Positions 1 through 8,251 of a stretch of 44,983 nucleotides of DNA are shown in pieces (the stretch's first letter is position 1; each line of letters opens with the position of its first letter). Origin of the DNA: Deltaproteobacteria bacterium. Lineage in GTDB: Bacteria > Desulfobacterota > Desulfomonilia > UBA1062. The DNA lies in assembly GCA_017992605.1 (NCBI GenBank), contig JAGOOG010000017.1:1-44983 (forward strand), in the 5' to 3' direction. The position numbers and the translations under genes are program-made. The notes under the pieces were generated by a model that made no database searches, was not told the origin of the DNA, and was given only the letters and a program-made list of their open reading frames with translations.

Positions 1-3
1 GCG

Positions 4-24
4 GCCCTATCCTACGGATAGGGC
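4..24. terminator. Hairpin at left edge, possible terminator
   Basis: Nine-base perfect inverted repeat: GCCCTATCC at 4-12 and GGATAGGGC at 16-24, with a 3-base loop. It is followed by TTGG rather than a real T-run, so it is a weak candidate for ending a gene that lies to the left of the window. Confidence 0.3.
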
Positions 25-73
25 TTGGTCCCTCTCATCACTGACATATGGTGCTCAGATGGGGATATACAAA

Positions 74-118
74 GGGGACATTTTTAACGAGTTTAACAGG
101 GGGACATTTCTAACGAGT
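74..118. repeat. Two 19-base direct repeats
   Basis: GGGGACATTTTTAACGAGT at 74-92 recurs at 100-118 with one mismatch (T to C), 26 bases apart start to start. Repeated short motifs of this kind are found at the ends of some insertion sequences, such as the IS21 family. No transposase is visible in the window, so this may be the end of an element lying to the left, or a remnant. The family assignment is a guess. Confidence 0.5.
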
Positions 119-142
119 CTTGACACTCGGGAGAGAATCCCC

Positions 143-170
143 TTGACTTTGCGGCGCCGGAACATACTAA
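143..170 (+). promoter_or_regulatory. Candidate sigma-70 promoter for the tandem-ACT gene
   Basis: TTGACT at 143-148, a 16-base spacer, and TACTAA at 165-170. The predicted start of transcription is about 45 bases before the ATG at 224. Another TTGACA at 120-125 has no good -10 element behind it. Confidence 0.4.
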
Positions 171-223
171 TGAATATCGAAACAGACGGGTTATGAAATG
201 ACATTTCCATACCAAGGTGGACC

Positions 224-679
224 ATGACCGCATATCAGCTGACCGTACCGGTGGACAACAAGCCAGGGAGGCTCGCACAGGTATCGGGCATCCTTAACAG
301 GGAAAAGATCAACATCCGGGCCATCACCATCTCGTCCTTCGGGGACAAGGGGTTCTTCAACATCCTCGTGGACGACCCCAGGCTGGCCTTGAAGGCCCTC
401 AAAAAGGAAGGCGTCGAGGCAAGCCTCAAGGAGATCATCGCCGTGGTCATCGACGACAAACCGGGCGGCATGGACAGGCTCGTACAGCTGCTGGCAGAGA
501 AGAAGATCAACATCGAGAACGCCTACGGCTTCGTGCTCGAGAGCAACAAGACGGCGGTCTTCGTGGTGGACGTGTCCGACATCGATGGGACCCAGAAGAT
601 CCTCAGGGAACACAAGTTCAAGACGCTCACGCCCGAGGCCCTGGCCGAGATCGAGCCGTTCCATTACATGAAATACTGA
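224..679 (+). CDS. Tandem ACT-domain protein
   Basis: A 151-residue cytosolic protein built from two ACT domains, about residues 4-72 and 73-140. Each opens with the usual turn: VDNKPGRLAQV near residue 11 and IDDKPGGMDRL near 83. ACT pairs bind amino acids or similar ligands at domain interfaces. No catalytic domain is attached, so it is a stand-alone sensor or regulatory subunit. AAGGTGG lies just before the ATG. It converges on dctM, with only four bases between the stop codons. It resembles the ACT protein at 4090-4521, encoded beside an aryl-CoA ligase, which suggests a related ligand; that is an inference. The fold is near certain, the ligand unknown. Confidence 0.85.
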   Translation: MTAYQLTVPVDNKPGRLAQVSGILNREKINIRAITISSFGDKGFFNILVDDPRLALKALKKEGVEASLKEIIAVVIDDKPGGMDRLVQLLAEKKINIENAYGFVLESNKTAVFVVDVSDIDGTQKILREHKFKTLTPEALAEIEPFHYMKY

Positions 680-683
680 CCGG

Positions 684-1985
684 CTACCTGATCAGACCCG
701 GCAGGTACGTGGCCAGCTGCGGGAACGGGATGAGCAGGAAGCACAGCAGGATCATGGCGATGATGAACGGCACACACCCCTTGAAAATCATGTGCAGCGG
801 CACGTCGCGGGCCACCCCGTTCACCACGTAGCAGTTCACCCCCACCGGCGGCGTGACCACGCCGATCTGTGTCACGATCACGACGATCACCCCGAACCAT
901 ATGGGGTCGAAACCGAGTTCCATGACCACCGGGTAGAAGATGGGGATGGTCAGCATGATGAGCGCAAGGGCGTCCATGAAGCACCCGCCGACGAGGTAGC
1001 AGAAGATGATGAAGCTCATGATGACCCAGTCCGGCATGTCGAACCCGGTGATCCACCCCGCGATGTCGTAGGGGATGCGCGATACCGCGAGGAAATGCCC
1101 GAATATGGTGGCACCCGCCACGATGACCATGATCATGCAGGTGATGCGCGTGGTCTCGGACAAGGCCTGCAGGAAGCCCTTCCAGGTGAGCTGCCTGCGC
1201 GTGACCGCTATGACGATGGTGAAGAAGGCCCCCATGGCGCCTGCCTCGGTAGGCGTGAAGAAGCCGATGAAGAGACCGCCCATGACGAGCACGAAGATGA
1301 TGAGCGTCTCGGAAACCCCGGTCAGCGATGCCACCTTCTCCCTGAAGGAGAATCTGGGTCCCTTGGGTCCAAGCTCGGGTCTCATGGTCACCCAGATGAG
1401 CACGGCCGCGATGAAGAACATGGTCAGGATGATGCCGGGCAGGATCCCGGCTATGAAGAGCTTGCCGATGGACTGCTCGGTGAGAATGCCGTACACGATG
1501 AAGATCACGCTCGGAGGTATGAGGATCCCCAGGCTCCCGGCCGAGGCCACCACACCGGTAGCCAGTTCCGGCTGGTAATTGTACCGCTTCATCTCGGGCA
1601 GGGTGGCCGATCCCATGGTGGCTGCCGTGGCGTTGGTGGACCCGCAGATGGATGCGAAGAATGCACAGGCCCCGACAGTCGCGATGGCCAGGCCTCCCGG
1701 CAGGTGACCCATGAACTTGTATGCCGTGTCGAAGAGCCTGGTGCTGATGCCCGAGTGGAACGCCACCTGGCCCATGAGCACGAAGAGCGGGATCACGGTG
1801 AGGCTGTAGGAGGCGAAGGTGGAGAACGTGTCCTTGGCCAGCAGGTTCAGCGCGGCATCGGGCGAGACGATGGCGGCGAACCCGAAGAAGCCGACCAGGG
1901 CCATGATGAAACCTACGGGCATGCGGGAGAAGAGGAGGACGACCAGGGCCGCCAGGCCGATGAGGCCGATCGTGGTGGGCGTCAT
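684..1985 (-). CDS. dctM: TRAP transporter large permease (DctM family)
   Basis: A 433-residue inner-membrane protein with about twelve hydrophobic segments. It is the transport subunit of a tripartite ATP-independent periplasmic transporter, which uses an ion gradient to import organic acids delivered by DctP. The N-terminal pattern, with MPVGFIMALVGFFG and GACAFFASICGSTNATAATMG, is typical of the family, and the length is normal. The ATG overlaps the dctQ stop by four bases (ATGA). It is the last gene of the minus-strand operon that begins with iorA. The substrate cannot be read from the sequence; the gene neighbours suggest an aromatic or arylacetic acid. Confidence 0.93.
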   Translation of the reverse strand: MTPTTIGLIGLAALVVLLFSRMPVGFIMALVGFFGFAAIVSPDAALNLLAKDTFSTFASYSLTVIPLFVLMGQVAFHSGISTRLFDTAYKFMGHLPGGLAIATVGACAFFASICGSTNATAATMGSATLPEMKRYNYQPELATGVVASAGSLGILIPPSVIFIVYGILTEQSIGKLFIAGILPGIILTMFFIAAVLIWVTMRPELGPKGPRFSFREKVASLTGVSETLIIFVLVMGGLFIGFFTPTEAGAMGAFFTIVIAVTRRQLTWKGFLQALSETTRITCMIMVIVAGATIFGHFLAVSRIPYDIAGWITGFDMPDWVIMSFIIFCYLVGGCFMDALALIMLTIPIFYPVVMELGFDPIWFGVIVVIVTQIGVVTPPVGVNCYVVNGVARDVPLHMIFKGCVPFIIAMILLCFLLIPFPQLATYLPGLIR

Positions 1986-2476
1986 CCGATCTCCGCTCCT
2001 CTCAGCTGCCTGATGAACTCAACGAACAGGACCAGGCTGAGCAGCGCACAGCCGGCTGCGATGCCATACACGAAAGGGTATACGGGCATCTGGAGGGTGA
2101 GCGACACCTCCCTGCTCGCCTTGATGTCCTGCGCGAACACCACGCATTGCCATGAGATGACCGCAAAGAGCACCATGGCTACGAAGGAATTGACTGCATT
2201 GACGATGATCCGGGCCAGCCGCGGCAACCTCTCCACCAGGACTTCCACCGCGATGTGGCCCTTCATCACGCTCGTGTACGGAAGGGCGAAGGCGATCACC
2301 GCAGCCCCGGTGAATCCCACGATCTCGAAGGTTCCGGGTATGGGCGAATTGAAGAGACGGCCGAAGACATCGGCCACGGTGAGCAGCATCATGAACACGA
2401 GCGTGGCCTCGCCGATCCAGTTCATCTTCTCGGACAGGCGGGACATGAAACGTTCGACCCTCAGAAACGACAGCAT
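1982..2476 (-). CDS. dctQ: TRAP transporter small permease (DctQ family)
   Basis: A 164-residue inner-membrane protein with four predicted helices, the normal size and layout for DctQ, which supports the large permease. Typical features are the early segment GEATLVFMMLLTVADVFGRL and the IPGTFEIVGFTGA stretch after it. It overlaps dctM by four bases and follows dctP after about 80 bases that hold a strong hairpin (2505-2531). Confidence 0.9.
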   Translation of the reverse strand: MLSFLRVERFMSRLSEKMNWIGEATLVFMMLLTVADVFGRLFNSPIPGTFEIVGFTGAAVIAFALPYTSVMKGHIAVEVLVERLPRLARIIVNAVNSFVAMVLFAVISWQCVVFAQDIKASREVSLTLQMPVYPFVYGIAAGCALLSLVLFVEFIRQLRGAEIG

Positions 2477-2504
2477 GATCCTGTGCCTCTCTCGTTCGGT
2501 TCAC

Positions 2505-2531
2505 GCGGTCCCCCCGTTCGGGGGAGACCGC
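2505..2531 (-). other. Strong hairpin between dctP and dctQ
   Basis: GCGGTCCCCCC and GGGGGAGACCGC form an 11-bp stem with one bulged A and a 4-base loop. No T-run follows on the minus strand, so a full terminator is unlikely. A stable structure behind a binding-protein gene often protects its 3' end and raises its level over the permease genes; that function is inferred here. Confidence 0.6.
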
Positions 2532-2556
2532 CGCCACCATTTGTTGTGATTGGCCG

Positions 2557-3612
2557 TTACTGGGCGTTTTTCGCGATGAGTTCCTTCAGGATAGTTATTG
2601 CCTTGGCGCCTTCGATGTTCTTGGCCTTGACCTCTTCCTCGTAGCCCTTCATCACGGGTTCGACGGCCTTTTCCCACTTCTTGGTCTCGTCCGCACTCAG
2701 CTCGATGAACTTGTTTCCGAGCCCTTCGACATAGGTCCTGGCACTGGCGTCCGCATCGTCCCAGGCCTTGCCGTGTACCGCGATCCATTCGCTGCTCACG
2801 TCGGTGAACACCTTCTGGATCTCGGGTGTGAGCTGCTCCCACTTGGCCTTGTTCATGACCACGAACATGGCGGTGGTGTAGCCGATGGTCCGGCAATCGG
2901 TGGTGGCCCTGACCACCTCGCCCTGCTTCCAGCCCTCCATGGTCTCCATGGGGGCGAAGGTGCCGTCCACCACACCCTTCTGGAGGGCCTCGTAGGTTCC
3001 GGGCTGGGGCATGGCCACCGGAACGCCGCCGAGGGCCTCGACGACCTTGGAGCTCAGGCCCGTCGAGCGGATCTTCATGCCCTTGAGGTCCTTGAGGCTC
3101 GTGACCTCCTTCTTGGTGTGGAGCAGGCCCGGCCCGTGGGCATGGATGTAGAGCAGGTGAACATCATCGAGCTCCGCGGGCTTCATCTGCTGGTAGAAGT
3201 CATTGGCCGTCTTGGTCGCCGCCATGCCGGTGGGATACCCCAGGGGCAGGTCCACCGCCTCCATGACCGGGAAACGACCCCGGGTGTAGGCGAAGCAGGA
3301 CAAGCCCAGGTCCGATATTCCCTTGACCACACCGTCGTAGCAGTCGTTCGCGCTGGTCAGCGTGCCGCCCGGGAAGGTGTCGATCTTCACGGCGCCGTTG
3401 CTCCGGGTTTCAACCTCCTTCGCCCAGTCCTCGGCGGCCTTGCACTGAGGGTGGGTCGGCGGGAAGAAGATGCTGTACGTGAGCTTGATCGGCTCGGCCT
3501 TTGCCTGTTCCACGACCGCGGGCTCCGCCGGCTGCTCGTCCTTCTTGCCGCATGCACCAAGGAGCGACATCATCACGATGCAACACAGGATACCGAATGC
3601 TAACCTTTTCAT
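2557..3612 (-). CDS. dctP: TRAP transporter substrate-binding lipoprotein (DctP family)
   Basis: A 351-residue periplasmic binding protein. The N-terminus is a lipoprotein signal with lipobox LLGAC (Cys20), so it should be membrane-anchored rather than free. The DctP fold is marked by KLTYSIFFPPTHPQCKAAED near residue 43 and DLKGMKIRSTGLSSKVVEAL near 170. The Arg in GMKIRSTG corresponds to the residue that binds the substrate carboxylate in known DctP proteins. Its ATG overlaps the stop of the upstream zinc-ribbon gene (ATGA). Substrate unknown, probably a carboxylic acid. Confidence 0.92.
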   Translation of the reverse strand: MKRLAFGILCCIVMMSLLGACGKKDEQPAEPAVVEQAKAEPIKLTYSIFFPPTHPQCKAAEDWAKEVETRSNGAVKIDTFPGGTLTSANDCYDGVVKGISDLGLSCFAYTRGRFPVMEAVDLPLGYPTGMAATKTANDFYQQMKPAELDDVHLLYIHAHGPGLLHTKKEVTSLKDLKGMKIRSTGLSSKVVEALGGVPVAMPQPGTYEALQKGVVDGTFAPMETMEGWKQGEVVRATTDCRTIGYTTAMFVVMNKAKWEQLTPEIQKVFTDVSSEWIAVHGKAWDDADASARTYVEGLGNKFIELSADETKKWEKAVEPVMKGYEEEVKAKNIEGAKAITILKELIAKNAQ

Positions 3613-4049
3613 TGAACCTCCCCCTTTTCATTCGAAATGTCTTTATCGGATCCGAAAAGAGCCCCTGATCCCTCTTCTGCAGGGTCGAGGGTCTCCTTGC
3701 ACTTCGGGCACTTCTCGCTGGACTCGTACACCATGGTACCGCACTCGGAGCAGAGGAAGATCACCCCTGAGGCCGTGCCGGAAACCGGTATGCTGCACGG
3801 CAGCCCGCAGAGCCTTTTCAGGAGAACGACAACCTCGGAGAGAGCCCCGAAGAGGACATGCATGGCCACGCAGAAGATGAGGAAGAAGATACCCCCGAAG
3901 ATCCAGACGAATTCCCCGAGCCATATGGCGAAGCCTGTACCGACAAGCGCCGCCAGGATCCCGGACACGAGGAAGGCGCGGCCGATGACGGCCAGCCCTG
4001 CCTCTTTGCCGAGGTTGTCCTGGACGGTCTGCCTGATGATCCGTGCCAT
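3609..4049 (-). CDS. Membrane protein with C-terminal zinc ribbon
   Basis: A 146-residue protein of unknown function. Two hydrophobic helices lie at about residues 20-45 and 47-78. A short zinc ribbon follows (LCSECGTMVY and EKCPKCKE, two CxxC pairs about 15 residues apart), then an acidic tail. It lies between the ACT gene (40 bases upstream) and dctP (four-base overlap), so it belongs to the operon. It could be an accessory or regulatory membrane protein, but nothing in the sequence fixes its role. Confidence 0.75.
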   Translation of the reverse strand: MARIIRQTVQDNLGKEAGLAVIGRAFLVSGILAALVGTGFAIWLGEFVWIFGGIFFLIFCVAMHVLFGALSEVVVLLKRLCGLPCSIPVSGTASGVIFLCSECGTMVYESSEKCPKCKETLDPAEEGSGALFGSDKDISNEKGEVQ

Positions 4050-4089
4050 GGTCTCGCTTCCCTGCCTTTTCGCGGGCCCGCTGATGTGC

Positions 4090-4521
4090 CTAGAGGTTGT
4101 AGACCTGCTCGCCCTTGAGCACGGTGAACCCGTTGCTTATGAGCACCTCGATGGCGTGGTCGATGTTGTCGAACCGGAAGATGATCACGGCGTTCTCTCC
4201 GCTGCGCTCCACGAAGGCATACATGTACTCCACGTTGATGCCGTTTCTGGTGAGGATATCCAGGATGCTGTGGAGGCCGCCCGGCCTGTCCGGGACCTCC
4301 ACGGCGATGACGTGGGTCCTGCCGACGGCGAACCCGTTGTCGTTGAGCACCTTCTTGGCCCTGTTCACGTCGTCCACGATGAGCCTCAAGATCCCGAAAT
4401 CGCTGGTATCGGCCAGCGACAGTGCCCGGATGTTGATGCCCGCGTCCTTGAGGACCCTGGTCACACCCGAGAGCCCGCCCGGTTTGTTCTCAAGGAAGAT
4501 CGAAATCTGTTCCACCTTCAT
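4090..4521 (-). CDS. Tandem ACT-domain protein next to aryl-CoA ligase
   Basis: A 143-residue protein made of two ACT domains, with ligand-loop motifs [11 protein letters not shown] near residue 9 and [11 protein letters not shown] near 76. The start at 4521 has AAGGAGG seven bases upstream; the frame stays open to 4605, but that part overlaps paaK. It begins 13 bases after the paaK stop. It probably senses an aromatic amino acid or aryl acid and may modulate the ligase or oxidoreductase; this role is inferred from position. It is a paralogue-like partner of the gene at 224. Confidence 0.88.
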   Translation of the reverse strand: MKVEQISIFLENKPGGLSGVTRVLKDAGINIRALSLADTSDFGILRLIVDDVNRAKKVLNDNGFAVGRTHVIAVEVPDRPGGLHSILDILTRNGINVEYMYAFVERSGENAVIIFRFDNIDHAIEVLISNGFTVLKGEQVYNL

Positions 4522-4534
4522 GAGAGAACCTCCT

Positions 4535-5836
4535 TCAAATGTTCCTCTTGTCGATGACGCGCTGGGCCTTGCCCTCGAACCGCTGCAGGCTCTTGGGCTC
4601 CACAAGCTTTATTTTGGCGGATATTCCGATGTAGTCCTTGATGTCCTTGGCAATACGTCGCTCCATGGTCTGCAGCTTCCGGATCTCGTCCGAGAAGATC
4701 CTTTCGCTCACCTCCACCTGGATCTCGAGGGTATCCAGCGACCCTTCGCGGTCGAGGATGAGCATGTAGTGCGGTTCCAGGCCCTCGATCTCCATGATCA
4801 CGCTCTCGATCTGGGAGGGGAACACGTTCACGCCCCGGATAATGAACATGTCATCGCTTCTGCCCGATATGCGCTCCATGCGGACAAAGGTCCTGCCGCA
4901 TCGGCACACCTCCCGCATGAGCCGCGAGATGTCCTTGGTGCGGTAGCGGATGAGCGGGAAGGCTTCCTTGGTGAGCGTGGTGAAGACGAGTTCCCCGCGC
5001 TGGCCGTCGGGCAGCACCTCGCCGGTTGCCGGGTCGATCACCTCCACGATGAAGTTGTCCTCGAAGATGTGCAGCCCTCTCCTGCCCTCGATGCACTCCA
5101 TGGCCACGCCCGGGCCCATGACCTCGGACAGCCCGTAGATGTCGAGCGCCGTGATGTCGAGCCTGCTCTCGATCTCTGCGCGCATGCGCTCGCTCCATGG
5201 TTCAGCCCCGAGGATGCCGACCCTCAGGCGGAGCGACTTCATGTCTATCCCCATCTCCTCCCCCGTCTCTGCCAGGAACAGCAGGTAGGAGGGGGTGCAG
5301 CAGATGGCCGTCGGCCCGAAATCCTGGAGGATCATGATCTGCTTCTTGGTGTTTCCCCCGGACATGGGGATGACGCTGGCACCGAGCTTCTCGGCCCCGT
5401 AATGGGCGCCAAGGCCGCCGGTGAACAGGCCGTATCCATAGGCGTTGTGGATGATGTCGTTCCTCGTGAGCCCTGCCGCGGCGAAGGAGCGGGCCATGAG
5501 CTCGGCCCAGGTTTCGATGTCGCGCTTGGTGTAGGCGACCACGGTGGGCTTTCCCGTCGTCCCGGAGGATGCATGGAGCCGCACGATGTTGCTCATGGGC
5601 ACGCTGAACAGCCCGAAGGGATAGTTGTCCCGCAGGTCCTGCTTGGAGGAAAACGGCAGCCTCTTCAGGTCGTCGAGGCCCTTGATGTCTTCCGGGGCCA
5701 CACCTGCCTCCTCGAATTTCTTGCGGTAGTAGCCGACCGTGTGGTAGACGCGTTCGACAACCTGTTTGAGCCTCTTGAGCTGCAGCGATTCCAGCGCCTC
5801 ACGGGGCAACGTCTCGAATTCCTCGTTGAAGATCAT
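4535..5836 (-). CDS. paaK: Phenylacetate-CoA ligase-type arylacetate-CoA ligase
   Basis: A 433-residue cytosolic acyl-adenylate enzyme. Members activate phenylacetate, indoleacetate or related acids with ATP and CoA. The AMP-binding loop is [14 protein letters not shown] near residue 90, followed by [15 protein letters not shown] and [10 protein letters not shown]; the C-terminal domain carries [19 protein letters not shown]. Length is normal for PaaK. It lies 28 bases after iorB. Together IorAB and this ligase link arylpyruvate, aryl-CoA and arylacetate. The direction in the cell depends on conditions; the Tyr/Phe attenuator upstream argues for synthesis of arylpyruvate. Exact aryl substrate unknown. 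Confidence 0.93.
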   Translation of the reverse strand: MIFNEEFETLPREALESLQLKRLKQVVERVYHTVGYYRKKFEEAGVAPEDIKGLDDLKRLPFSSKQDLRDNYPFGLFSVPMSNIVRLHASSGTTGKPTVVAYTKRDIETWAELMARSFAAAGLTRNDIIHNAYGYGLFTGGLGAHYGAEKLGASVIPMSGGNTKKQIMILQDFGPTAICCTPSYLLFLAETGEEMGIDMKSLRLRVGILGAEPWSERMRAEIESRLDITALDIYGLSEVMGPGVAMECIEGRRGLHIFEDNFIVEVIDPATGEVLPDGQRGELVFTTLTKEAFPLIRYRTKDISRLMREVCRCGRTFVRMERISGRSDDMFIIRGVNVFPSQIESVIMEIEGLEPHYMLILDREGSLDTLEIQVEVSERIFSDEIRKLQTMERRIAKDIKDYIGISAKIKLVEPKSLQRFEGKAQRVIDKRNI

Positions 5837-5864
5837 GCCACAACCCTCCTCTTTCTCGTGTCTT

Positions 5865-6434
5865 TCACTGCATTCTCAACCGAGCGCCCCGTTTGAACGC
5901 CTCGATATTCGCCTCCCGTATCCTGGCCGGCAGCATATCGCCGATGGTCTCTATCCAGAGCGATTCGGGCGGGTCCAGGAACGTGGACAGCATGCCGAGA
6001 AGCACGACGTTCACGCCCCGGGGATTGCCCAGCTCGGCGGCCAGGGCGCTGCCGTCGACGAGGTGGACGTTGGCGGTCTTCTCCCGGAGTATCGACGTGA
6101 TGTCCGGATACGGCTCCTTGCCCGACATGACCGTGGGTGGCGCCAGGCGGAACCGGTTGACGATGACGCGGGTATTCTCGTTGAGGTATGACATATACCG
6201 CGCGGTTTCGAGCTCTTCAAAGGAAAGCAGGATGTCGCAGGCTCCGTACGGGATGAGCGGCGAGGAAACCTGCGGGGCGAAGCGCACGTGCGACATCACG
6301 CTCCCTCCGCGCTGGGCCATGCCGTGAATCTCCGATTTCTTCACGTCGCACCCGTAGCGCATCATGATCTCCGAGAGCACATCGGATGCGAGGATGATGC
6401 CCTGCCCCCCGACTCCTGTCATGAGCACGTTCAT
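5865..6434 (-). CDS. iorB: Indolepyruvate ferredoxin oxidoreductase, beta subunit
   Basis: A 189-residue gamma-domain subunit of 2-oxoacid:ferredoxin oxidoreductases. It begins with [20 protein letters not shown] and has [20 protein letters not shown] near residue 36, both standard for IorB. With IorA it interconverts arylpyruvates (from Trp, Phe, Tyr) plus CoA and aryl-acetyl-CoA plus CO2, using ferredoxin. Its ATG overlaps the iorA stop by four bases. Confidence 0.95.
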   Translation of the reverse strand: MNVLMTGVGGQGIILASDVLSEIMMRYGCDVKKSEIHGMAQRGGSVMSHVRFAPQVSSPLIPYGACDILLSFEELETARYMSYLNENTRVIVNRFRLAPPTVMSGKEPYPDITSILREKTANVHLVDGSALAAELGNPRGVNVVLLGMLSTFLDPPESLWIETIGDMLPARIREANIEAFKRGARLRMQ

Positions 6435-8158
6435 ACGTCACCTCCGATGGCGCCTGCCGGGCAGAGCTCAGCACACACGTTGCATCCGACGCAAACCTCG
6501 TTAATATGCGCCTTCTCGTCCCTGAATTCAAGGGCCGGGCACCCGAGCCCGATGCATACCTTGCAGCCGGTGCACGTCTCCTGGTCGACCTTCAGGGGCT
6601 TGCCCGGGAGGAACCCGGTCTTGAGCAGCACGCAGGGGGCCTTCGAGATGATGACGGCCGGGCCTTTGGTCTCCAGGGCCTCCTTCACCACGGCCCGCGT
6701 GTTCTTCACCTCGTAGGGATTGACGGTCCTGACCCACTGAATGCCCAGGGACCTCACCAGGCCTTCCAGGTCGATGTCGGTGGTCCTGTCCCCCTCGATG
6801 GTCACCCCGGTGCCCGGGTGGTTCTGGGCCCCGGTCATGGCGGTGGTCCGGTTGTCCAGGATCACGATCACGGCCGCCCCGTTGTTGTATGCCAGGTTCA
6901 GCAGGCCGGTTATCCCCGAGTGATAGAAGGTGGAATCGCCGATGACCGCGGCCAGCTTCTGACCGCCCGGGCCGAACACCTTGGACATGCCGTGGGCATG
7001 GTTGATGCCCGCACCCATGCACAGGCAGGTGTCAATGGCATCCAGGGGCGGCAGGAAGCCGAGCGTGTAGCAGCCGATGTCCCCCGCGATGAAACACTTG
7101 TTGCGGCGCAGGGCGTAGAGCATGCTCCGGTGCGGGCACCCCGGGCACATGGACGGCGGCCTGCCGGGCAATGCCGGCTGGGCGGTCTTGAGAGCGGTCT
7201 CGCCCGAGACGGCCGCCCTGATGATGTCGGGGTTCAGCTCACCGCAGAGCGGCATGCGGTCCTTGCCGTGACAGGGAATGCCCAGGGCCCTGACCATCTC
7301 CTCCATGAAGGGATCGAGCTCCTCGACTACCCAGAGTTCCTTGACCTTGGAAGCGAATGCCCTGACGAGTTCGCCAGGAAAGGGGTACGGCATGCCGAGC
7401 TTCAGGAACGAGGCCTCCGGGAAGGCCTCCTTCGCATACTGATAGGCCACGCCTGATGATATGATGCCCAGGTCGGTGCCCGACATCACCATCCGGTTCA
7501 TGGGTGTGGCCTCGGCGAGCTTCCTCAGGGCCACCACCCGCTCCTCGATGACGGGATGACGTCTCCTCGCGTTTGCGGGCAGCATCACCCACTCCGCCGG
7601 ATGACGCTCGAGGGTCGGCGCCTTCTGCGGCTGAACATCACCGAGCTCCACGATGCCCATGGAGTGAGAGATCCTCGTGGTGGTCCTGACCATGACGGGC
7701 GTTCCATACTCCTCGCTTATCCGGAAGGCCTCCCTGGTGAAGTCCTTCGCCTCCTGGGAGCTGGACGGCTCGAGGAGGGCGATCTTGGCGAAGCGCGCAT
7801 AGTGCCTGTTGTCCTGTTCATTCTGGGAGGAAAACAGTTCGGGGTCGTCTGCGCTGATGAGCACGATCCCTCCCCGCACCAGGGTGTACGGCAGAGTCAT
7901 CAGCGGGTCCGCGGCCACGTTCACGCCGACGTGCTTCATGATGGCCAGCGCCCTGGCCCCTGTGTAAGAAGCGCCCACAGCCACCTCGAGGGCCACCTTC
8001 TCGTTGGGTGTCCATTCGGCATGGATATCCGGGTACTCTTTCACGATCGTCTCGAGAATCTCGGTGCTTGGCGTGCCGGGGTATGCGGAAGCGAAGGAGA
8101 CGCCCGCCTCCCATGCCCCCCGTGCCATCGCCTCGTTGCCGCTGAGGATCTTCTTCAT
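6431..8158 (-). CDS. iorA: Indolepyruvate ferredoxin oxidoreductase, alpha subunit
   Basis: A 575-residue cytosolic enzyme. The N-terminal pyrimidine domain starts KKILSGNEAMARGAWEAGV. The thiamine diphosphate domain has GDIGCYTLG and GDSTFYHSG near residues 360-410. The C-terminus carries two 4Fe-4S motifs, CTGCKVCIGLGCP and CVGCNVCAELCP. Start 8158 is chosen because GGGGA lies six bases upstream; the frame stays open to 8197, but that would run through the leader terminator. First structural gene of the operon. Expression should depend on read-through of the terminator at 8185-8215. Confidence 0.95.
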   Translation of the reverse strand: MKKILSGNEAMARGAWEAGVSFASAYPGTPSTEILETIVKEYPDIHAEWTPNEKVALEVAVGASYTGARALAIMKHVGVNVAADPLMTLPYTLVRGGIVLISADDPELFSSQNEQDNRHYARFAKIALLEPSSSQEAKDFTREAFRISEEYGTPVMVRTTTRISHSMGIVELGDVQPQKAPTLERHPAEWVMLPANARRRHPVIEERVVALRKLAEATPMNRMVMSGTDLGIISSGVAYQYAKEAFPEASFLKLGMPYPFPGELVRAFASKVKELWVVEELDPFMEEMVRALGIPCHGKDRMPLCGELNPDIIRAAVSGETALKTAQPALPGRPPSMCPGCPHRSMLYALRRNKCFIAGDIGCYTLGFLPPLDAIDTCLCMGAGINHAHGMSKVFGPGGQKLAAVIGDSTFYHSGITGLLNLAYNNGAAVIVILDNRTTAMTGAQNHPGTGVTIEGDRTTDIDLEGLVRSLGIQWVRTVNPYEVKNTRAVVKEALETKGPAVIISKAPCVLLKTGFLPGKPLKVDQETCTGCKVCIGLGCPALEFRDEKAHINEVCVGCNVCAELCPAGAIGGDV

Positions 8159-8184
8159 GATAGTTCCCCTTTGCCGGGTGATAT

Positions 8185-8215
8185 AAAAAAAGGCCATGGG
8201 GTTCTGCCCATGGCC
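8185..8215 (-). terminator. Intrinsic terminator of the ior leader (attenuator)
   Basis: On the minus strand GGCCATGGG (8215-8207) pairs perfectly with CCCATGGCC (8200-8192) around a 6-base loop. Seven T (8191-8185) follow directly. It lies between the leader peptide and the iorA ribosome-binding site, 26 bases before the ATG, so it can only act as a conditional terminator of the operon's own leader. Confidence 0.85.
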
Positions 8216-8251
8216 CTGTCTGTCACGCTACCGGCGCCCAGGCCTATGGGC
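8206..8251 (-). promoter_or_regulatory. Antiterminator competing with the ior leader terminator
   Basis: The minus-strand segment GCCCATAGGCC (8251-8241) can pair with GGCCATGGGC (8215-8206) over ten base pairs with a single bulged A, using up the 5' arm of the terminator. The same first segment can instead fold on itself (GCCCA at 8251-8247 with TGGGC at 8240-8236). The leader-peptide stop codon TAG lies at 8246-8244, inside this segment. A ribosome finishing the peptide would cover it, whereas one held at the Tyr/Phe codons (8285-8265) would leave it free. Confidence 0.75.

Noticed and set aside
792-2549. Long open frame antisense to the first TRAP genes
   Set aside because: His/Asp/Glu/Arg-rich low-complexity product with no ribosome-binding site; a mirror of high-GC codon use in dctM and dctQ.
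4115-5896. Long open frame antisense to paaK and the ACT gene
   Set aside because: No recognisable domains, and the opposite strand encodes well-known proteins over the same span.
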